From Stenoxybacter acetivorans DSM 19021 (GTDB taxonomy: Bacteria > Pseudomonadota > Gammaproteobacteria > Burkholderiales > Neisseriaceae), in the NCBI RefSeq assembly GCF_000745895.1, contig NZ_JQKE01000012.1, forward strand, positions 1 through 62,448: a stretch of 62,448 bases of DNA. The letters run 5' to 3'. Both the position numbers and the translations under genes were made by a program. Under the pieces are notes generated by a model, which saw nothing but the letters and a program-made list of their open reading frames with translations, ran no database searches and was not told where the DNA came from. The stretch's first letter is position 1, and each line of letters opens with the position of its first letter. Below, one piece after another: positions 10,375 through 20,880 of the stretch.

Positions 10375-10425
10375 CATAATGACTCATGGCTGAAGGCAAC
10401 AGCACAAAGCTAATTCACAAGAATA

Positions 10426-11856
10426 TTAACCGTGTAAAGCGCGTTTATCCGCTGCCAAAGCCGCTTCGTGTAATACTTCAGATAAAGTGGGGTGGGCGTG
10501 GATAATGCGGCCGATGTCTTCGGCAGAAGCAGAAAATTCCATACTCACCACGGCTTCTGCAATCAATTCCGATGCCATCGGACCAATAATGTGAACACCC
10601 AAAATACGGTCGCTGTCGGCGGCACTCAATATTTTCACGAAGCCTTGTGCCGCACCCAAGCCCAGAGCGCGGCCATTGGCGGCGAAGCCTGATTGTCCTT
10701 TTTTGTATGCCACACCTTCGGCTTTGAGCTGCTCTTCGGTTTTGCCTACCCAAGCGATTTCAGGGTGGGTGTAAATCACCCAAGGCACGGTGTTGAAATC
10801 GAAATGCGGCAGCTGTCCGTCAATGCGTTCGGCAACAATAACACCTTCTTCACTGGCTTTGTGTGCCAGCATCGGACCGCGCACCACATCGCCGATTGCC
10901 CAGACATTGGGCAAATTGGTGCGGCAATCGTCGTCCACTTTGATAAAACCGCGTTCGTCTTTTTCCAAACCAACTGCTTCGGCATTCAGACCGGCAGTGT
11001 TGGGGACACGGCCAATGGCAACAATCAATTTATCAAAGGCTTCACTGCGCTGTTCGCCGTTTACCGCGTATTTGACGGTTACACCGCCCTTGCCATTGTT
11101 CACGCTTTCAATCGCCACGCCCAATTCGATTTTTAAACCTTGTTCTTTGGTGAAGATTTTGAAGGCTTCTTTGGCAACTTGCTGGTCGGCAGCAGCCATA
11201 AAGGCGGGAGCGGCTTCCAAAATGGTTACTTCCGAACCCAAACGTTTCCACACCGAACCCATTTCCAAGCCGATAACGCCTGAACCAATCACACCCAAGC
11301 GGGCGGGAACGGCATTCAGGTTTAACGCACCTTCGTTATCCAAAATGTTGATGTTGTCCACGGGTGCAATCGGCAAAGGCCGCGGCACAGAGCCGGTTGC
11401 CACAATCACGTGTTTGGCTTCAATCACTTGTTTTGTGCCATTGTTGTCCACTTCGATTTGCCATAAATCGCCGTTTTTACCGACAAAAGAACCTTTGCCA
11501 AACAGGCTTTCTACTTTGTTCTTTTTAAACAAGAAGCCAATGCCGCTGGTGAGTTTGGTAACAATGCCGTCTTTGCGTGCAATCATTTTTTTTGCATCAA
11601 ACGCGTTTACGCTCACATCAATGCCGTGCTCGGCAAAGTCATGCTGGGCGGCGTGATAGTTTTCACTGGATTGCAGCAGGGCTTTGGAGGGAATACAGCC
11701 CACGTTTAAGCATGTACCGCCCAAAGCGGGGGCATCGCCCGCTTTGTTCACACCGGCATCAATACAAGCGGTTTTAAAACCCAATTGTGCGGCACGAATG
11801 GCGGCAACATAGCCGCCGGGTCCGGCACCAATGACCACGACATCAAATTGAGACAT
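10426..11856 (-). CDS. lpdA: dihydrolipoamide dehydrogenase (E3)
   Basis: FAD flavoprotein that reoxidises the lipoyl groups of the 2-oxoglutarate dehydrogenase complex. The 476 residues contain the FAD fold [14 protein letters not shown], the redox disulfide [16 protein letters not shown], the NAD fold [13 protein letters not shown] and the C-terminal HAHPTLSE with the catalytic His. It is the last gene of the sucA-sucB operon but is separated from sucB by about 3.3 kb of lipoprotein genes. A DUS (11937-11948) lies in the 157-base gap upstream, where a separate promoter would fit. Confidence 0.97.
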   Translation of the reverse strand: MSQFDVVVIGAGPGGYVAAIRAAQLGFKTACIDAGVNKAGDAPALGGTCLNVGCIPSKALLQSSENYHAAQHDFAEHGIDVSVNAFDAKKMIARKDGIVTKLTSGIGFLFKKNKVESLFGKGSFVGKNGDLWQIEVDNNGTKQVIEAKHVIVATGSVPRPLPIAPVDNINILDNEGALNLNAVPARLGVIGSGVIGLEMGSVWKRLGSEVTILEAAPAFMAAADQQVAKEAFKIFTKEQGLKIELGVAIESVNNGKGGVTVKYAVNGEQRSEAFDKLIVAIGRVPNTAGLNAEAVGLEKDERGFIKVDDDCRTNLPNVWAIGDVVRGPMLAHKASEEGVIVAERIDGQLPHFDFNTVPWVIYTHPEIAWVGKTEEQLKAEGVAYKKGQSGFAANGRALGLGAAQGFVKILSAADSDRILGVHIIGPMASELIAEAVVSMEFSASAEDIGRIIHAHPTLSEVLHEAALAADKRALHG

Positions 11857-12013
11857 ATTTTTTCCTTTTCGTTATGTGCTGCTTTTAATAAACCATTATC
11901 AGCAAGTTGGTTATAAATGAGATTGCATATAATTTCAGGCTGCCTGAAACTATTGGCAGGCGTGTAATCATGTTGTTGCAAATCATTGTGTTTTCGAAAT
12001 TAATTTGCTGTAT

Positions 12014-12754
12014 TTATTCTGCTTCTGCGGGGGTGTTGCCGAATGCATCATCTTTTTCTTCATACAGCAAGCTGTCCAGATAAAAAATTAAATATTCGGA
12101 TTGAATGCCGGACAATACTGTTCCGTCAGTATCCCAAGCCTCCTCAGCATTGCCGTTTTTGTAAATCGCTGCCGGTTTGCCGTTGCTGTACCAATAACGG
12201 ATTTCTTGTGCACCATTAACTTCTGCCACTTGTTCGATGAGTTTGCCGGTTTTATTGTAATAACGGATTGATTGGTATTCTCCGTCGGCATTCGGGTCAA
12301 AAAAAGCAGTGCGCATATGTCCTTGCTTGTCATATATCATGGTATTGTCCGGTTTGCCGCGCATGAAGTAGGTACTGGATTCACGGCTGCCGTCGGGACG
12401 ATACCAAATGACTAAACCGTCAACGACATTATTTGAGAAATCACGCAAGCCTTCAGGGTGGAACACCACGATAGGATCGACTTGCTTGGTTTGGCTGTCT
12501 TGATAAAAGTCTTGAACCACCCAGCCGCCGTCTTTGGTTTTGCCCAGCACTTTGCGGTAGAACCCGTCTTTAACCGATGTACTGCTGTATTGACCGGTTT
12601 TATCAAAATACAAATCCGGTTGATTGACTTTTTCCGCAACCAATGAAGTGATTGATTGCGGCTGAGGTATTGCACCGGCAGATAATTGCGTGGTTTGACA
12701 CGCTGTCAAAGAACACGCGGCTATTATCAAGCCAATCAATAAACGCCATTTCAT
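12014..12754 (-). CDS. lipoprotein with MORN-variant repeats, paralogue A
   Basis: Predicted envelope lipoprotein, 246 residues, function unknown. The signal peptide ends in the lipobox LTAC at about residue 19. The mature part has repeated short beta motifs such as WYRPDGSRESS, IYDKQGHMR and IRYYNKTGKLIEQ, which resemble the MORN-variant (YwqK-like) repeats. It is the last of four tandem copies. Copies share nearly identical N-terminal halves and diverge after about residue 130. The AAGGAATTAACA ribosome site is the same before every copy, which fixes the start. Confidence 0.75.
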   Translation of the reverse strand: MKWRLLIGLIIAACSLTACQTTQLSAGAIPQPQSITSLVAEKVNQPDLYFDKTGQYSSTSVKDGFYRKVLGKTKDGGWVVQDFYQDSQTKQVDPIVVFHPEGLRDFSNNVVDGLVIWYRPDGSRESSTYFMRGKPDNTMIYDKQGHMRTAFFDPNADGEYQSIRYYNKTGKLIEQVAEVNGAQEIRYWYSNGKPAAIYKNGNAEEAWDTDGTVLSGIQSEYLIFYLDSLLYEEKDDAFGNTPAEAE

Positions 12755-12765
12755 TGTTAATTCCT

Positions 12766-13503
12766 TTATTCACACTCTGTGGGGAGATTGCCAAATGAAC
12801 CACCTTTTTCTTCATACAGCGAACTGTCCAGATAAAAAATTAAATATCCGGATTGAATGTCGGACAATACCGTTCCGTCTGTGTCCCAAGCCTCAAGTTT
12901 GTCGCTTGTGTAAACGGCTGCCGGTTTACCGTTGCTGTACCAATAACGGGCTTCTTTTGCACCATTAACTTCTGCCACTTGTTTGATGAGTTTATCGGCT
13001 TCATTGTAATGACGGAGTATCTGGGTTTCGCCGTCGGCATTCAAGTCATCAACAATGCGCACACGCCCTTGCTCGTCATACGTCATGGCACTGCCCGTTG
13101 GTTTGCCGCGCATGAAATAGGCACTGGAATTACGGCTGCCGTCAGGACGATACCAAATAACCAAACCGTCAATGACATCATTTGAGAAATCACGCAAACC
13201 TTCAGCGTGGAACACCACAATGGGATCGGTTTGTTTGGTTTGGCTGTCTTGATAAAAGTTTTGAATCACCCAGCCTCCGTCTTTGGTTTTGCCCAGCACT
13301 TTGCGGTAGAACCCGTCTTTAACCGGTGTGCTGCGGTATTGACCGGTTTTATCAAAATACAAATCCGGTTGATTGACTTTTTCCGCAATCAATGAAGCGA
13401 TTGATTGCGGCTGAGGTATTGCACCGGCAGATAATTGTGTGGTTTGACACGCTGTCAAAGAACACGCGGCTATTATCAAGCCAATCAATAAACGCCATTT
13501 CAT
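12766..13503 (-). CDS. lipoprotein with MORN-variant repeats, paralogue B
   Basis: Second-last of the tandem array; 245 residues with the same signal peptide and lipobox LTAC as paralogue A, 11 bases upstream of it. Differences cluster in the C-terminal half (for example RHYNEADKLIKQ and YTSDKLEAWDTDG). The shared ribosome site and short intergenic gaps indicate one transcript. Function unknown; the surface-lipoprotein design and tandem amplification suggest a variable envelope component, which is inference. Confidence 0.75.
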   Translation of the reverse strand: MKWRLLIGLIIAACSLTACQTTQLSAGAIPQPQSIASLIAEKVNQPDLYFDKTGQYRSTPVKDGFYRKVLGKTKDGGWVIQNFYQDSQTKQTDPIVVFHAEGLRDFSNDVIDGLVIWYRPDGSRNSSAYFMRGKPTGSAMTYDEQGRVRIVDDLNADGETQILRHYNEADKLIKQVAEVNGAKEARYWYSNGKPAAVYTSDKLEAWDTDGTVLSDIQSGYLIFYLDSSLYEEKGGSFGNLPTECE

Positions 13504-13514
13504 TGTTAATTCCT

Positions 13515-14273
13515 TTATTCACTTAAGGGTTGCTCACACTTGTACTCTGAGGGGATGTTGCCAAATGAACCATCCTTTTCTTCATACAGCAAACTGTCCA
13601 GATACAAAGCTAAATAAATGGACTGTCCGTAGGGCAATGCAGTTCCGTCTGTATCCCAAGCCTCAGTATTGTCGTTTTTGTAAACCACTGCCGGTTTGCC
13701 GTTGCTGTACCAATAACGGATTTCTTGTGCACCATCAACTTCTGCCATTTGTTTGATGAGTTTGCCGGCTTCGGTGTAAAAGCGAAGTGACTGAGTTTTG
13801 CCGTCGGTATTCAGGTCATCAACAATGCGCACACGCCCTTGCTTATCATACGTCATGGCATTGTCCGTTGGTTTGCCGCGCATGAAGTAGGTACTGGATT
13901 CACGGCTGCCGTCGGGACGATACCAAATAACCAAACCGTCAATGACATCATTTGAAAAATCACGCAAGCCTTCAGCGTGGAACACCACGATGGGATCGGT
14001 TTGTTTGGTTTGGCTGTCTTGATAAAAGTCTTGAACCACCCAGCCGCCGTCTTTGATTTTACCCAACACTTTGCGGTAAAACCCGCATTTAACCGGTGTA
14101 CTGCTGTATTGACCGGTTTTATCAAAATACAAATCCGGTTGATTGATTTTTTCCGCAACCAATGAAGTGATTGATTGCGGCTGAGGTATTGCACCGGCAG
14201 ATAATTGTGTGGTTTGACACGCTGTCAAAGAATACGCGGTTATTATCGAGCCAATCAGTAAACGCCATTTCAT
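13515..14273 (-). CDS. lipoprotein with MORN-variant repeats, paralogue C
   Basis: Third-last copy, 252 residues. The start at 14273 matches the MKWRLLIG start of the other copies; an upstream in-frame ATG at 14330 lies inside the neighbouring copy. It carries VKCGFYRK where A and B have VKDGFYRK, a change shared with copy D, so C and D are the closest pair. Its C-terminus is extended by a few residues (SEYKCEQPLSE). The signal peptide (SLTAC) is intact. Confidence 0.75.
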   Translation of the reverse strand: MKWRLLIGSIITAYSLTACQTTQLSAGAIPQPQSITSLVAEKINQPDLYFDKTGQYSSTPVKCGFYRKVLGKIKDGGWVVQDFYQDSQTKQTDPIVVFHAEGLRDFSNDVIDGLVIWYRPDGSRESSTYFMRGKPTDNAMTYDKQGRVRIVDDLNTDGKTQSLRFYTEAGKLIKQMAEVDGAQEIRYWYSNGKPAVVYKNDNTEAWDTDGTALPYGQSIYLALYLDSLLYEEKDGSFGNIPSEYKCEQPLSE

Positions 14274-14286
14274 TGTTAATTCCTTT

Positions 14287-15077
14287 TCACTCTGTGTGGA
14301 TGTTGCCAAATGCGCCATCTTTTTCTTCATACAGTAAACTGTCCAGATACAAAGCTAAATAAATGGGCTGTCCGAAGGGCAATGCAGTTCCGTCTGTGTC
14401 CCAAGCCTCAGTATTGTCGTTTTTGTAAATTGCTGCCGGTTTGCCGTTGCTGTACCAATAACGGATTTCTTTTTCATCATCAACTCCTGCCACTTGTTTG
14501 ATGAGTTTGCCGGTTTCGGTATAAAAACGAAGTGACTGGGTTTCGCCGTCGGCATTTAGGTCATCAACAATGCGCACACGCCCTTGCTCGTCATACGTCA
14601 TGGCACTGCCCGTTGGTTTGCCGCACATGAAGTAGGCACATTCTCAACAGCCACCACAAACCAACGACTTTTTGGTTTGCCGCGCATGAAGTAGGCACTG
14701 GATTCACGGCTACCGTCGGGACGATACCAAATAACCAAACCGTCAATGACATCATTTGAAAAATCACGCAAGCCTTCAGCGTGGAACACCACGATGGGAT
14801 CGGTTTGTTTGGTTTGGCTGTCTTGATAAAAGTCTTGAACCACCCAGCCGCCGTCTTTGGTTTTACCCAACACTTTGCGGTAAAACCCGCATTTAACCGG
14901 TGTGCTGCTGTATTGACCGGTTTTATCAAAATACAAATCCGGTTGATTGATTTTTTCCGCAACCAATGAAGTGATTGATTGCGGCTGAGGTATTGCACCG
15001 GCAGATAATTGTGTGGTTTGGCAAGCCGCCAAAGAGCACATGGTTATTGCCAAGCCAACCAATAAACGCCATTTCAT
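14287..15077 (-). pseudogene. lipoprotein paralogue D, broken by a 59-bp insertion
   Basis: First copy after sucB. It begins normally (MKWRLLVG, lipobox LAAC) and matches its siblings through RGKP. The frame then shifts at a 59-base insertion and runs into a stop at 14598. The remaining 3' part (14628-14287) is still recognisable in another frame through the usual C-terminus. The insertion repeats about 25 bases of the gene around a 34-base core. Deletion of one repeat would restore the frame. The upstream ribosome site matches the other copies. Confidence 0.8.
14615..14698. repeat. 25-bp direct repeat flanking a 34-bp insert
   Basis: GGTTTGCCGC followed by CATGAAGTAGGCAC (one base differs in between) occurs at 14615 and again at 14674, 59 bases apart. 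The intervening 34 bases have no counterpart in the three intact paralogues. 59 is not a multiple of three, so the insertion is what breaks paralogue D. Confidence 0.85.
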
Positions 15078-15151
15078 TGTTAATTCCTTTAGTGAATACA
15101 ACAACAAAAGCACAGGCTGTCTGAAACATTTTCAGGCAGCCTGTTTGTGGG

Positions 15152-16363
15152 TTACAAATCCAATAATAAACGGGCAGGATCTTCCAGTGCATCTTTAATG
15201 GCAACCAAGGTCAGCACCGCTTCACGGCCGTCAATAATGCGGTGGTCGTAAGACAAAGCCAAATACATCATCGGGCGCACCACCACTTGACCATTTTCAA
15301 CCACAGCGCGTTCTTTGGTCGCGTGCATACCCAGAATGGCGGATTGCGGCGGGTTGATAATCGGGGTGGACATCATAGAACCGAAAGTGCCGCCGTTGGT
15401 GATGCTGAAAGTACCGCCGGTTAAATCTTCCAGAGCCAATTTGCCGTCTTTGGCTTTAACGGCGTAATCGGCAATGGCTTGTTCAATTTCGGCAATACTC
15501 ATGTCTTCAGTGTTGCGCAAAATCGGTACAACCAAGCCGCGCGGGCTGCCGATGGCGATGCCGATGTCGAAATAGCCGTGGTAAACAATGTCTGTGCCGT
15601 CCACAGAAGCATTGACAATCGGGTATTTTTTCAGTGCGGCAACGGCGGCTTTCACAAAGAAAGACATGAAGCCGAGTTTAACGCCAAACTCTTTTTCAAA
15701 TTTTTCTTTGTATTTATTGCGTAAATCCATCACCGGTTTCATGTTGACTTCGTTGAACGTGGTGAGAATGGCGTTTTCGGCTTGTGATTGCAATAAACGC
15801 TCGGCAATACGGGCACGCAGGCGCGACATCGGCACGCGCTGCTCGGTGCGGTTGCCGCCGGCAATGATTTGTGGTGCGGTCGTTTGTGCGGCGGATTTTA
15901 ACGCAGGTGCAGCGGCTAAAGCAGCAGCGGCACTTTTCACGTCTTCTTTCAAAACGCGTCCATCGCGGCCTGAACCGGCAACCGCGCCCACATTCACGCC
16001 TTGTTCTGCAGCCAATTTGGCGGCAGCGGGCAGGGCAATGCCGGCAGCAGATGTTGATGCAACGGCGGGTGCAGGTGTCGGCGCGGCAACCGGTGCTGCT
16101 GCGGGAGACGGCGCAGCGGCAGTGGCGGCGGTATCAATTTTTGCCAGCAATTGACCTGAAGTAACGGTTGCACCGTCTTGTTCAATGATTTCCACCAATA
16201 CGCCGGCTTGTTGGGCAGGTAATTCCAACACCACTTTGTCGGTTTCCAAATCAATCAGGTTTTCATCACGGGCAACGGCTTCGCCGACTTTTTTGTGCCA
16301 AGTCATCAAGGTGGCTTCGGAAACGCTTTCGGGCAGCGTGGGAACGGTAACTTCAATAATCAT
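15152..16363 (-). CDS. sucB: dihydrolipoamide succinyltransferase (E2)
   Basis: Core subunit of the 2-oxoglutarate dehydrogenase complex, transferring the succinyl group to CoA. The 403 residues comprise one lipoyl domain (residues 1-77, lipoyl Lys in [10 protein letters not shown]), an Ala/Pro-rich linker (about 80-105), the E3-binding segment (about 105-145, [13 protein letters not shown]) and the catalytic domain with the HRIIDGREA active site near the C-terminus. It lies 42 bases after sucA. A DUS (15131-15142) follows its stop. Confidence 0.97.
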   Translation of the reverse strand: MIIEVTVPTLPESVSEATLMTWHKKVGEAVARDENLIDLETDKVVLELPAQQAGVLVEIIEQDGATVTSGQLLAKIDTAATAAAPSPAAAPVAAPTPAPAVASTSAAGIALPAAAKLAAEQGVNVGAVAGSGRDGRVLKEDVKSAAAALAAAPALKSAAQTTAPQIIAGGNRTEQRVPMSRLRARIAERLLQSQAENAILTTFNEVNMKPVMDLRNKYKEKFEKEFGVKLGFMSFFVKAAVAALKKYPIVNASVDGTDIVYHGYFDIGIAIGSPRGLVVPILRNTEDMSIAEIEQAIADYAVKAKDGKLALEDLTGGTFSITNGGTFGSMMSTPIINPPQSAILGMHATKERAVVENGQVVVRPMMYLALSYDHRIIDGREAVLTLVAIKDALEDPARLLLDL

Positions 16364-16405
16364 GTGAGTGCTCCTAAAAATAAAGATTTTTGATTTTAAA
16401 ACGGG

Positions 16406-19237
16406 TTATTTTAATGCCAAGGCGTCATCAATCAATTGGTTCAGCTGGGCGGTGTGTTTACTCATATAACCAACAGCAGGCGAGGCACTGGTAGGGCGGC
16501 CGGCAAATGAGAGTTTTTGTTTGTTGGCAATCACGCGTTCAATGCGATGGCGGATTTGATACCAAGCACCTTGGTTTTTCGGTTCTTCCTGCGCCCACAC
16601 CACTTCAGCGGCATTCGGATAGCGTGCCAATTCGGCTTCCACCTCGTCATAAGGGAAGGGGTAGAGTTGTTCTATGCGCACAATGGCAATGTCTTTTTCC
16701 AAGCCGCGCTCAACACGGGCGTTGTGAATATCGTAATACACTTGACCTGCACACAAAACCACGCGTTTTACGCTTTGTTCATTGCCTTCAATGACATCAC
16801 CAATGACGTTGCGGAAGCGGCTGCCTTCAGTGAAGTTTTCCAAGGGGCTCATGGAGTTTTTCAGGCGCAGCAAGCGTTTTGACATGAAAATAATTAATGG
16901 TTTTCGTGCATTGCGCAAAACTTGACGGCGCAGCATGTGGAACATTTGTGATGCTTCAGACGGCATGATCACTTGAATATTGTGTTCTGATGATAATTGC
17001 AGCCAGCGTTCCACACGGCCTGATGAATGTTCAGGTCCTTGTCCGTCATAGCCGTGCGGCAGAATGACGGTTAAGCCGCATAAACGCCCCCACTTGGTTT
17101 CACCGGAGGTGATGAATTGGTCAATGGCAACTTGCGCACCGTTGGCGAAATCACCAAATTGTGCTTCCCAAATCACCAGCTGGTCGGGTGCGGAGCAGGC
17201 ATAGCCGTATTCGTATGCCAATACAGCTTCTTCGTTCAAAATGGAATCAATCACCAAAAACGGTGCTTGGTTGGGCGACATGTGGCGCAGAGGAATATAT
17301 ATGCCTGCATCGGATTTTTCGCGGTTTTGGTCGTGCAATACCGCATGGCGGTGTGAGAATGTACCGCGTCCTGAATCTTCACCGGAAATGCGTACACCGC
17401 AGCCGTTGGTTACCAAACTGGCATAAGCCAAGGTTTCTGCCATGCCCCAGTCCATGTTTTGTTCACCGACAGCCATAGACGCACGCGCTTCCAAGGTTTT
17501 TTTTGCGGTGTTGTGCAGGGCGAAATCTTCAGGTGCTGTGGTAAATTTGTCTGCCAAACGTTTAATATCAGCAGCGGGTAAGGCGGTATCAACTGCTTGA
17601 TTGAGATCACCGTTTTGATAAGGCGTCCAGTCAACTGAATACTTGCGGCGGTAATCGGTAATTGTGGTTTGTTCTACGTGTTCTCCGCGGTCTAAGGCGG
17701 CGCGGTATTCTTGGATATAGCCGTCTGCTTCGGCAGCGGTGATTTCTCCGGACTGGATTAAACGGTCGGCATAAACAGCGCGGGTGCCCGGGTGTTTTGC
17801 CACTTTTTTGTACATCATGGGTTGAGTTAATGTGGGGTCATCTGCTTCGTTGTGTCCCAATTTGCGGAAACACACCAAATCAATCACGACGTCTTTGCCG
17901 AATTCTTTGCGGTAGTCCATGGCCAGGCTCATCACGTAGCACACGGCTTCAGGATCGTCTCCGTTCACGTGAAAAATGGGTGCATCTACCATTTTGGCAA
18001 TGTCGGTGCAATAAACAGAAGAACGGACATCGCGTAAATCAGAAGTTGTGAAACCGATTTGGTTATTGATGACCAAATGAATACTGCCGCCGGTGCCGTA
18101 GCCGCGAGTCAGTGATAAGTTGAAGTTGGACTGATTAACACCCAAGCCGATAAATGCTGAATCGCCATGAATCAGTACAGGCAATACGGCAGAACGTCCG
18201 GTTTTACCGCGGCGGTCTTGACGAGCGCGGACAGAACCTTCCAACACGGGGTTTACAATTTCTAAGTGAGAGGGGTTGAATGCCAAAGATACGTGTATCG
18301 GGCCGTTTTGCGTGTTTAAATCGGAGCTGAAACCCATGTGGTATTTTACATCGCCGCTGGGGAGCTTAATGGTGTATTTGCCTTCAAATTCACTGAACAG
18401 CAGCGCGGGGGATTTTCCTAAAATATTCACCAGCACATTCAGGCGGCCACGATGCGCCATGCCGATGCTCATTTCTTCTACGCCTTGCGTGCCGCAGTGT
18501 TGAATTAAATAATCCAACGCCACAATCGCACTTTCACCGCCTTCTAAAGAGAAACGTTTTTGACCGACGTATTTGGTGTGCAGATACCGTTCCAGTGTTT
18601 CGGCGGCAGTGAGTTGTTTCAGAATGCGGCGTTTGGTGTCGATATTGTAGTGCGGTGTGCTTAAATCGTGTTCTACGCGGCTTTGTACCCAGTTTTTTTC
18701 TTCAGGGTGGTTGATGTGCATGTACTCAACACCAATGGTGCGGCAATAGGTTTGTTGTAATTTATTGATGATTTCAGACAGCGGCAGCTTCATGCTGGTG
18801 GATAAATTGGTACCCGAGTGGAACTGAACAGCCATGTCCGCATCGGTTAATCCGTAGTGTGCGGGGTCAAGCTCGGAAAGATATTCTTTAGGACGGCGTT
18901 GCAAGGGGTCTAAGTTGGCGGTGTATGAACCCAAACGGCGGTAAGCAGTCATTAAGTTTAAAACCGACACTTGTTTTTGCATCATGTTGAAATCAACATC
19001 ACCATGAGCCGCACCTGCTTGATTTTTGTGTTTGGTTAAATTGGCAAAAGATTCCTGAATTGGACGGTGAGCAATGTCTTTGGCGGTGGATCCGGGCAAT
19101 GCGCTGACGGCATCAAAATATTCTTTCCAATAAGCTCCGACAGAATCAGGGTCTTTCAGGTAACTTTCATATAACTCTTCAATATAAGATGCATTGGCAC
19201 CATATAAATAAGAAAGATCTTGTTGTTTTTGAATCAT
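16406..19237 (-). CDS. sucA: 2-oxoglutarate dehydrogenase (E1)
   Basis: Thiamine-diphosphate-dependent decarboxylase of the TCA cycle. The 943 residues have the family's length and order: an N-terminal E2-binding helix (LSYLYGANASYIEELYESYL), the TPP-binding domain with HRGRLNVLVN and HGDSAF, and the transketolase-like C-terminal half with GRGTFSHRHAVLHDQ and LPHGYDGQGPEHSSGR. First gene of the operon. The 296 bases upstream (19238-19533) are AT-rich and probably hold the promoter, but no clear -35/-10 pair stands out. Confidence 0.98.
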   Translation of the reverse strand: MIQKQQDLSYLYGANASYIEELYESYLKDPDSVGAYWKEYFDAVSALPGSTAKDIAHRPIQESFANLTKHKNQAGAAHGDVDFNMMQKQVSVLNLMTAYRRLGSYTANLDPLQRRPKEYLSELDPAHYGLTDADMAVQFHSGTNLSTSMKLPLSEIINKLQQTYCRTIGVEYMHINHPEEKNWVQSRVEHDLSTPHYNIDTKRRILKQLTAAETLERYLHTKYVGQKRFSLEGGESAIVALDYLIQHCGTQGVEEMSIGMAHRGRLNVLVNILGKSPALLFSEFEGKYTIKLPSGDVKYHMGFSSDLNTQNGPIHVSLAFNPSHLEIVNPVLEGSVRARQDRRGKTGRSAVLPVLIHGDSAFIGLGVNQSNFNLSLTRGYGTGGSIHLVINNQIGFTTSDLRDVRSSVYCTDIAKMVDAPIFHVNGDDPEAVCYVMSLAMDYRKEFGKDVVIDLVCFRKLGHNEADDPTLTQPMMYKKVAKHPGTRAVYADRLIQSGEITAAEADGYIQEYRAALDRGEHVEQTTITDYRRKYSVDWTPYQNGDLNQAVDTALPAADIKRLADKFTTAPEDFALHNTAKKTLEARASMAVGEQNMDWGMAETLAYASLVTNGCGVRISGEDSGRGTFSHRHAVLHDQNREKSDAGIYIPLRHMSPNQAPFLVIDSILNEEAVLAYEYGYACSAPDQLVIWEAQFGDFANGAQVAIDQFITSGETKWGRLCGLTVILPHGYDGQGPEHSSGRVERWLQLSSEHNIQVIMPSEASQMFHMLRRQVLRNARKPLIIFMSKRLLRLKNSMSPLENFTEGSRFRNVIGDVIEGNEQSVKRVVLCAGQVYYDIHNARVERGLEKDIAIVRIEQLYPFPYDEVEAELARYPNAAEVVWAQEEPKNQGAWYQIRHRIERVIANKQKLSFAGRPTSASPAVGYMSKHTAQLNQLIDDALALK

Positions 19238-19533
19238 AACGTAACACCTTGATTATTTAAATATTAAAATAAAACCGACAAGCGGGGTAACGGGTAATTT
19301 AATGATTGGCGGCTCAATTTATTCAGTCAATTGATGTCGGTAACTGCCGATTTTTGTAAACGATATTGCTTGTTTAAAATTATCCGTCATTCTGAAACAT
19401 TAGTCAGTAGTTATAAATGTTATATTAGGAAAATACATTGGCGGATTGAATTTTGATCAATGTGCAAAAACGGCACAGTGAATTAATGTTTGATTATGGG
19501 TAAATTGGCTGCAACGGAATAAATAATAATGAT

Positions 19534-20217
19534 TCACCAGTCTGTTTGTCTTTTCAGGTAGTGTTCGTCGTTAAAGGTACTTAAAAATTGAGGTGCAAAT
19601 GCAATAAAAACTGCACTGAACAAACCGGTTAAAAAAGCATCTCCCCACGCAATAAGAATAAACAAGGGCAAGACTTGCTGCAATAAAGTTTCGGTATTGA
19701 ATACCTGCGCCGAATAAAGGCTGATGCCGACGCACAAGGCAATGAATGCCATGCCGATGATTGCCGCTAAAAAGCCATTGACAAAAATATACACAAACAC
19801 ATTTTCAGGCAGCCTTTTTTGGGCGAAACGCAGCAATAAGGTGCTGATAAACACAGGGGGAATAATGCAGCAGATGAGGTTGATTCCCCATGCTGTTAAA
19901 TTATCAATACCGCCGAAAATCACACAAGCTGCCAACATCAGCATACCGCACAACCACAATGCACCCGCCGCACCCAGCATTAAGGCAGCCAAAGCCACGC
20001 CCATTAAGTGATAGCTCATGCCTGCGAGATGACCATCGGTGATGTTTGCGCGTAATCCCCAAAACAGAGCCAGCATTAAAGTTGCCGATACAACCGCGGC
20101 ATGGTGGGTGCGGATAATGCGGCAGGCGGCGGGGAAGGTGATGAACATCAGTATCAGACAAACACCGTTTGCCGCCCACAAAACAGGCGGATTAAACCAA
20201 TGACTGTAAAAGTTCAT
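19534..20217 (-). CDS. CbiM-like multispanning membrane protein
   Basis: Integral inner-membrane protein of 227 residues with about six hydrophobic segments. The motif NITDGHLAGMSYHLMG recalls the conserved His/Asp region of the CbiM family of energy-coupling-factor permeases for nickel or cobalt, and stand-alone CbiM-like proteins are common in Neisseriaceae. No ATPase or partner permease is adjacent, so transport is unproven. It lies 9 bases after nudL and contains a DUS (19804-19815). Confidence 0.5.
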   Translation of the reverse strand: MNFYSHWFNPPVLWAANGVCLILMFITFPAACRIIRTHHAAVVSATLMLALFWGLRANITDGHLAGMSYHLMGVALAALMLGAAGALWLCGMLMLAACVIFGGIDNLTAWGINLICCIIPPVFISTLLLRFAQKRLPENVFVYIFVNGFLAAIIGMAFIALCVGISLYSAQVFNTETLLQQVLPLFILIAWGDAFLTGLFSAVFIAFAPQFLSTFNDEHYLKRQTDW

Positions 20218-20226
20218 GACATTCCA

Positions 20227-20877
20227 TTAGCGGTACGTTTTGGTTTCAGGTTCAGGCAGCCGATGTGCATTATTTTGCGCCAATTGATACAGCATGGCGG
20301 CAGTGGCACCCCAAATATCGTATTGTTCAAAATGCAGATGATAAACCGGTAAGCGGTATTGCTGATGAACAACCATTTCTGTTCGGTAGTGTTGGGTATC
20401 CAAGGCAATGTGCAAGGGCAGGGAGAAAACGGCGGTAACTTCTGCCGGATTGGGCTGCCAAACAGGTGAATCGGCGGATTTTGATTGGTATAAAGCAACA
20501 AACGGCGTAACAGCAAAACCGCTGGGCAAATAACACACAGGCAGTTGCCCTATTATTTGCCAGTTTTCCGGCGATACGCCCAATTCTTCTTGGGTTTCAC
20601 GCAAGGCTGCGGCTAAATGGCTGCTGTCTTCAGCCACCACTTTGCCGCCCGGAAAGGCAATTTGTCCTGCGTGGTGGGGCAAGTGATTGCTGCGTTGGGT
20701 CAGCCACACACAAGCATTGCCGTTGTCTTGCCAATCAAACGGCAACAATACAGCGGTTGCCTGAAAACGCAAGGGCAGCTGTTTAACCAATTGTGTGCGT
20801 TCATCAGGCAGCAGATGGCTGTTATCGCAAGCAAATTGCAGAAATTGCGTCAGCCCACGGCGACTTTGAAACGGCAT
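20227..20877 (-). CDS. nudL: NUDIX hydrolase, CoA pyrophosphatase type
   Basis: Predicted to hydrolyse CoA or related nucleotides. The 216-residue protein has the NudL-specific sequence LTQRSNHLPHHAGQIAFPGGK directly before the NUDIX helix AAALRETQEELG, with spacing as in the E. coli protein. Just upstream is kdsD, only 3 bases away, so the two are co-transcribed. A 5'-proximal promoter is likely in front of kdsD. Confidence 0.85.
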   Translation of the reverse strand: MPFQSRRGLTQFLQFACDNSHLLPDERTQLVKQLPLRFQATAVLLPFDWQDNGNACVWLTQRSNHLPHHAGQIAFPGGKVVAEDSSHLAAALRETQEELGVSPENWQIIGQLPVCYLPSGFAVTPFVALYQSKSADSPVWQPNPAEVTAVFSLPLHIALDTQHYRTEMVVHQQYRLPVYHLHFEQYDIWGATAAMLYQLAQNNAHRLPEPETKTYR

Positions 20878-20880
20878 AAT

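Noticed and set aside
10790-11656. A 288-codon plus-strand frame
   Set aside because: It is antisense to lpdA, which is complete and family-like.
19440-19470. FNR-like TTGATCAATGTGCAAA upstream of sucA
   Set aside because: Only one half-site fits and spacing to the start is unhelpful.
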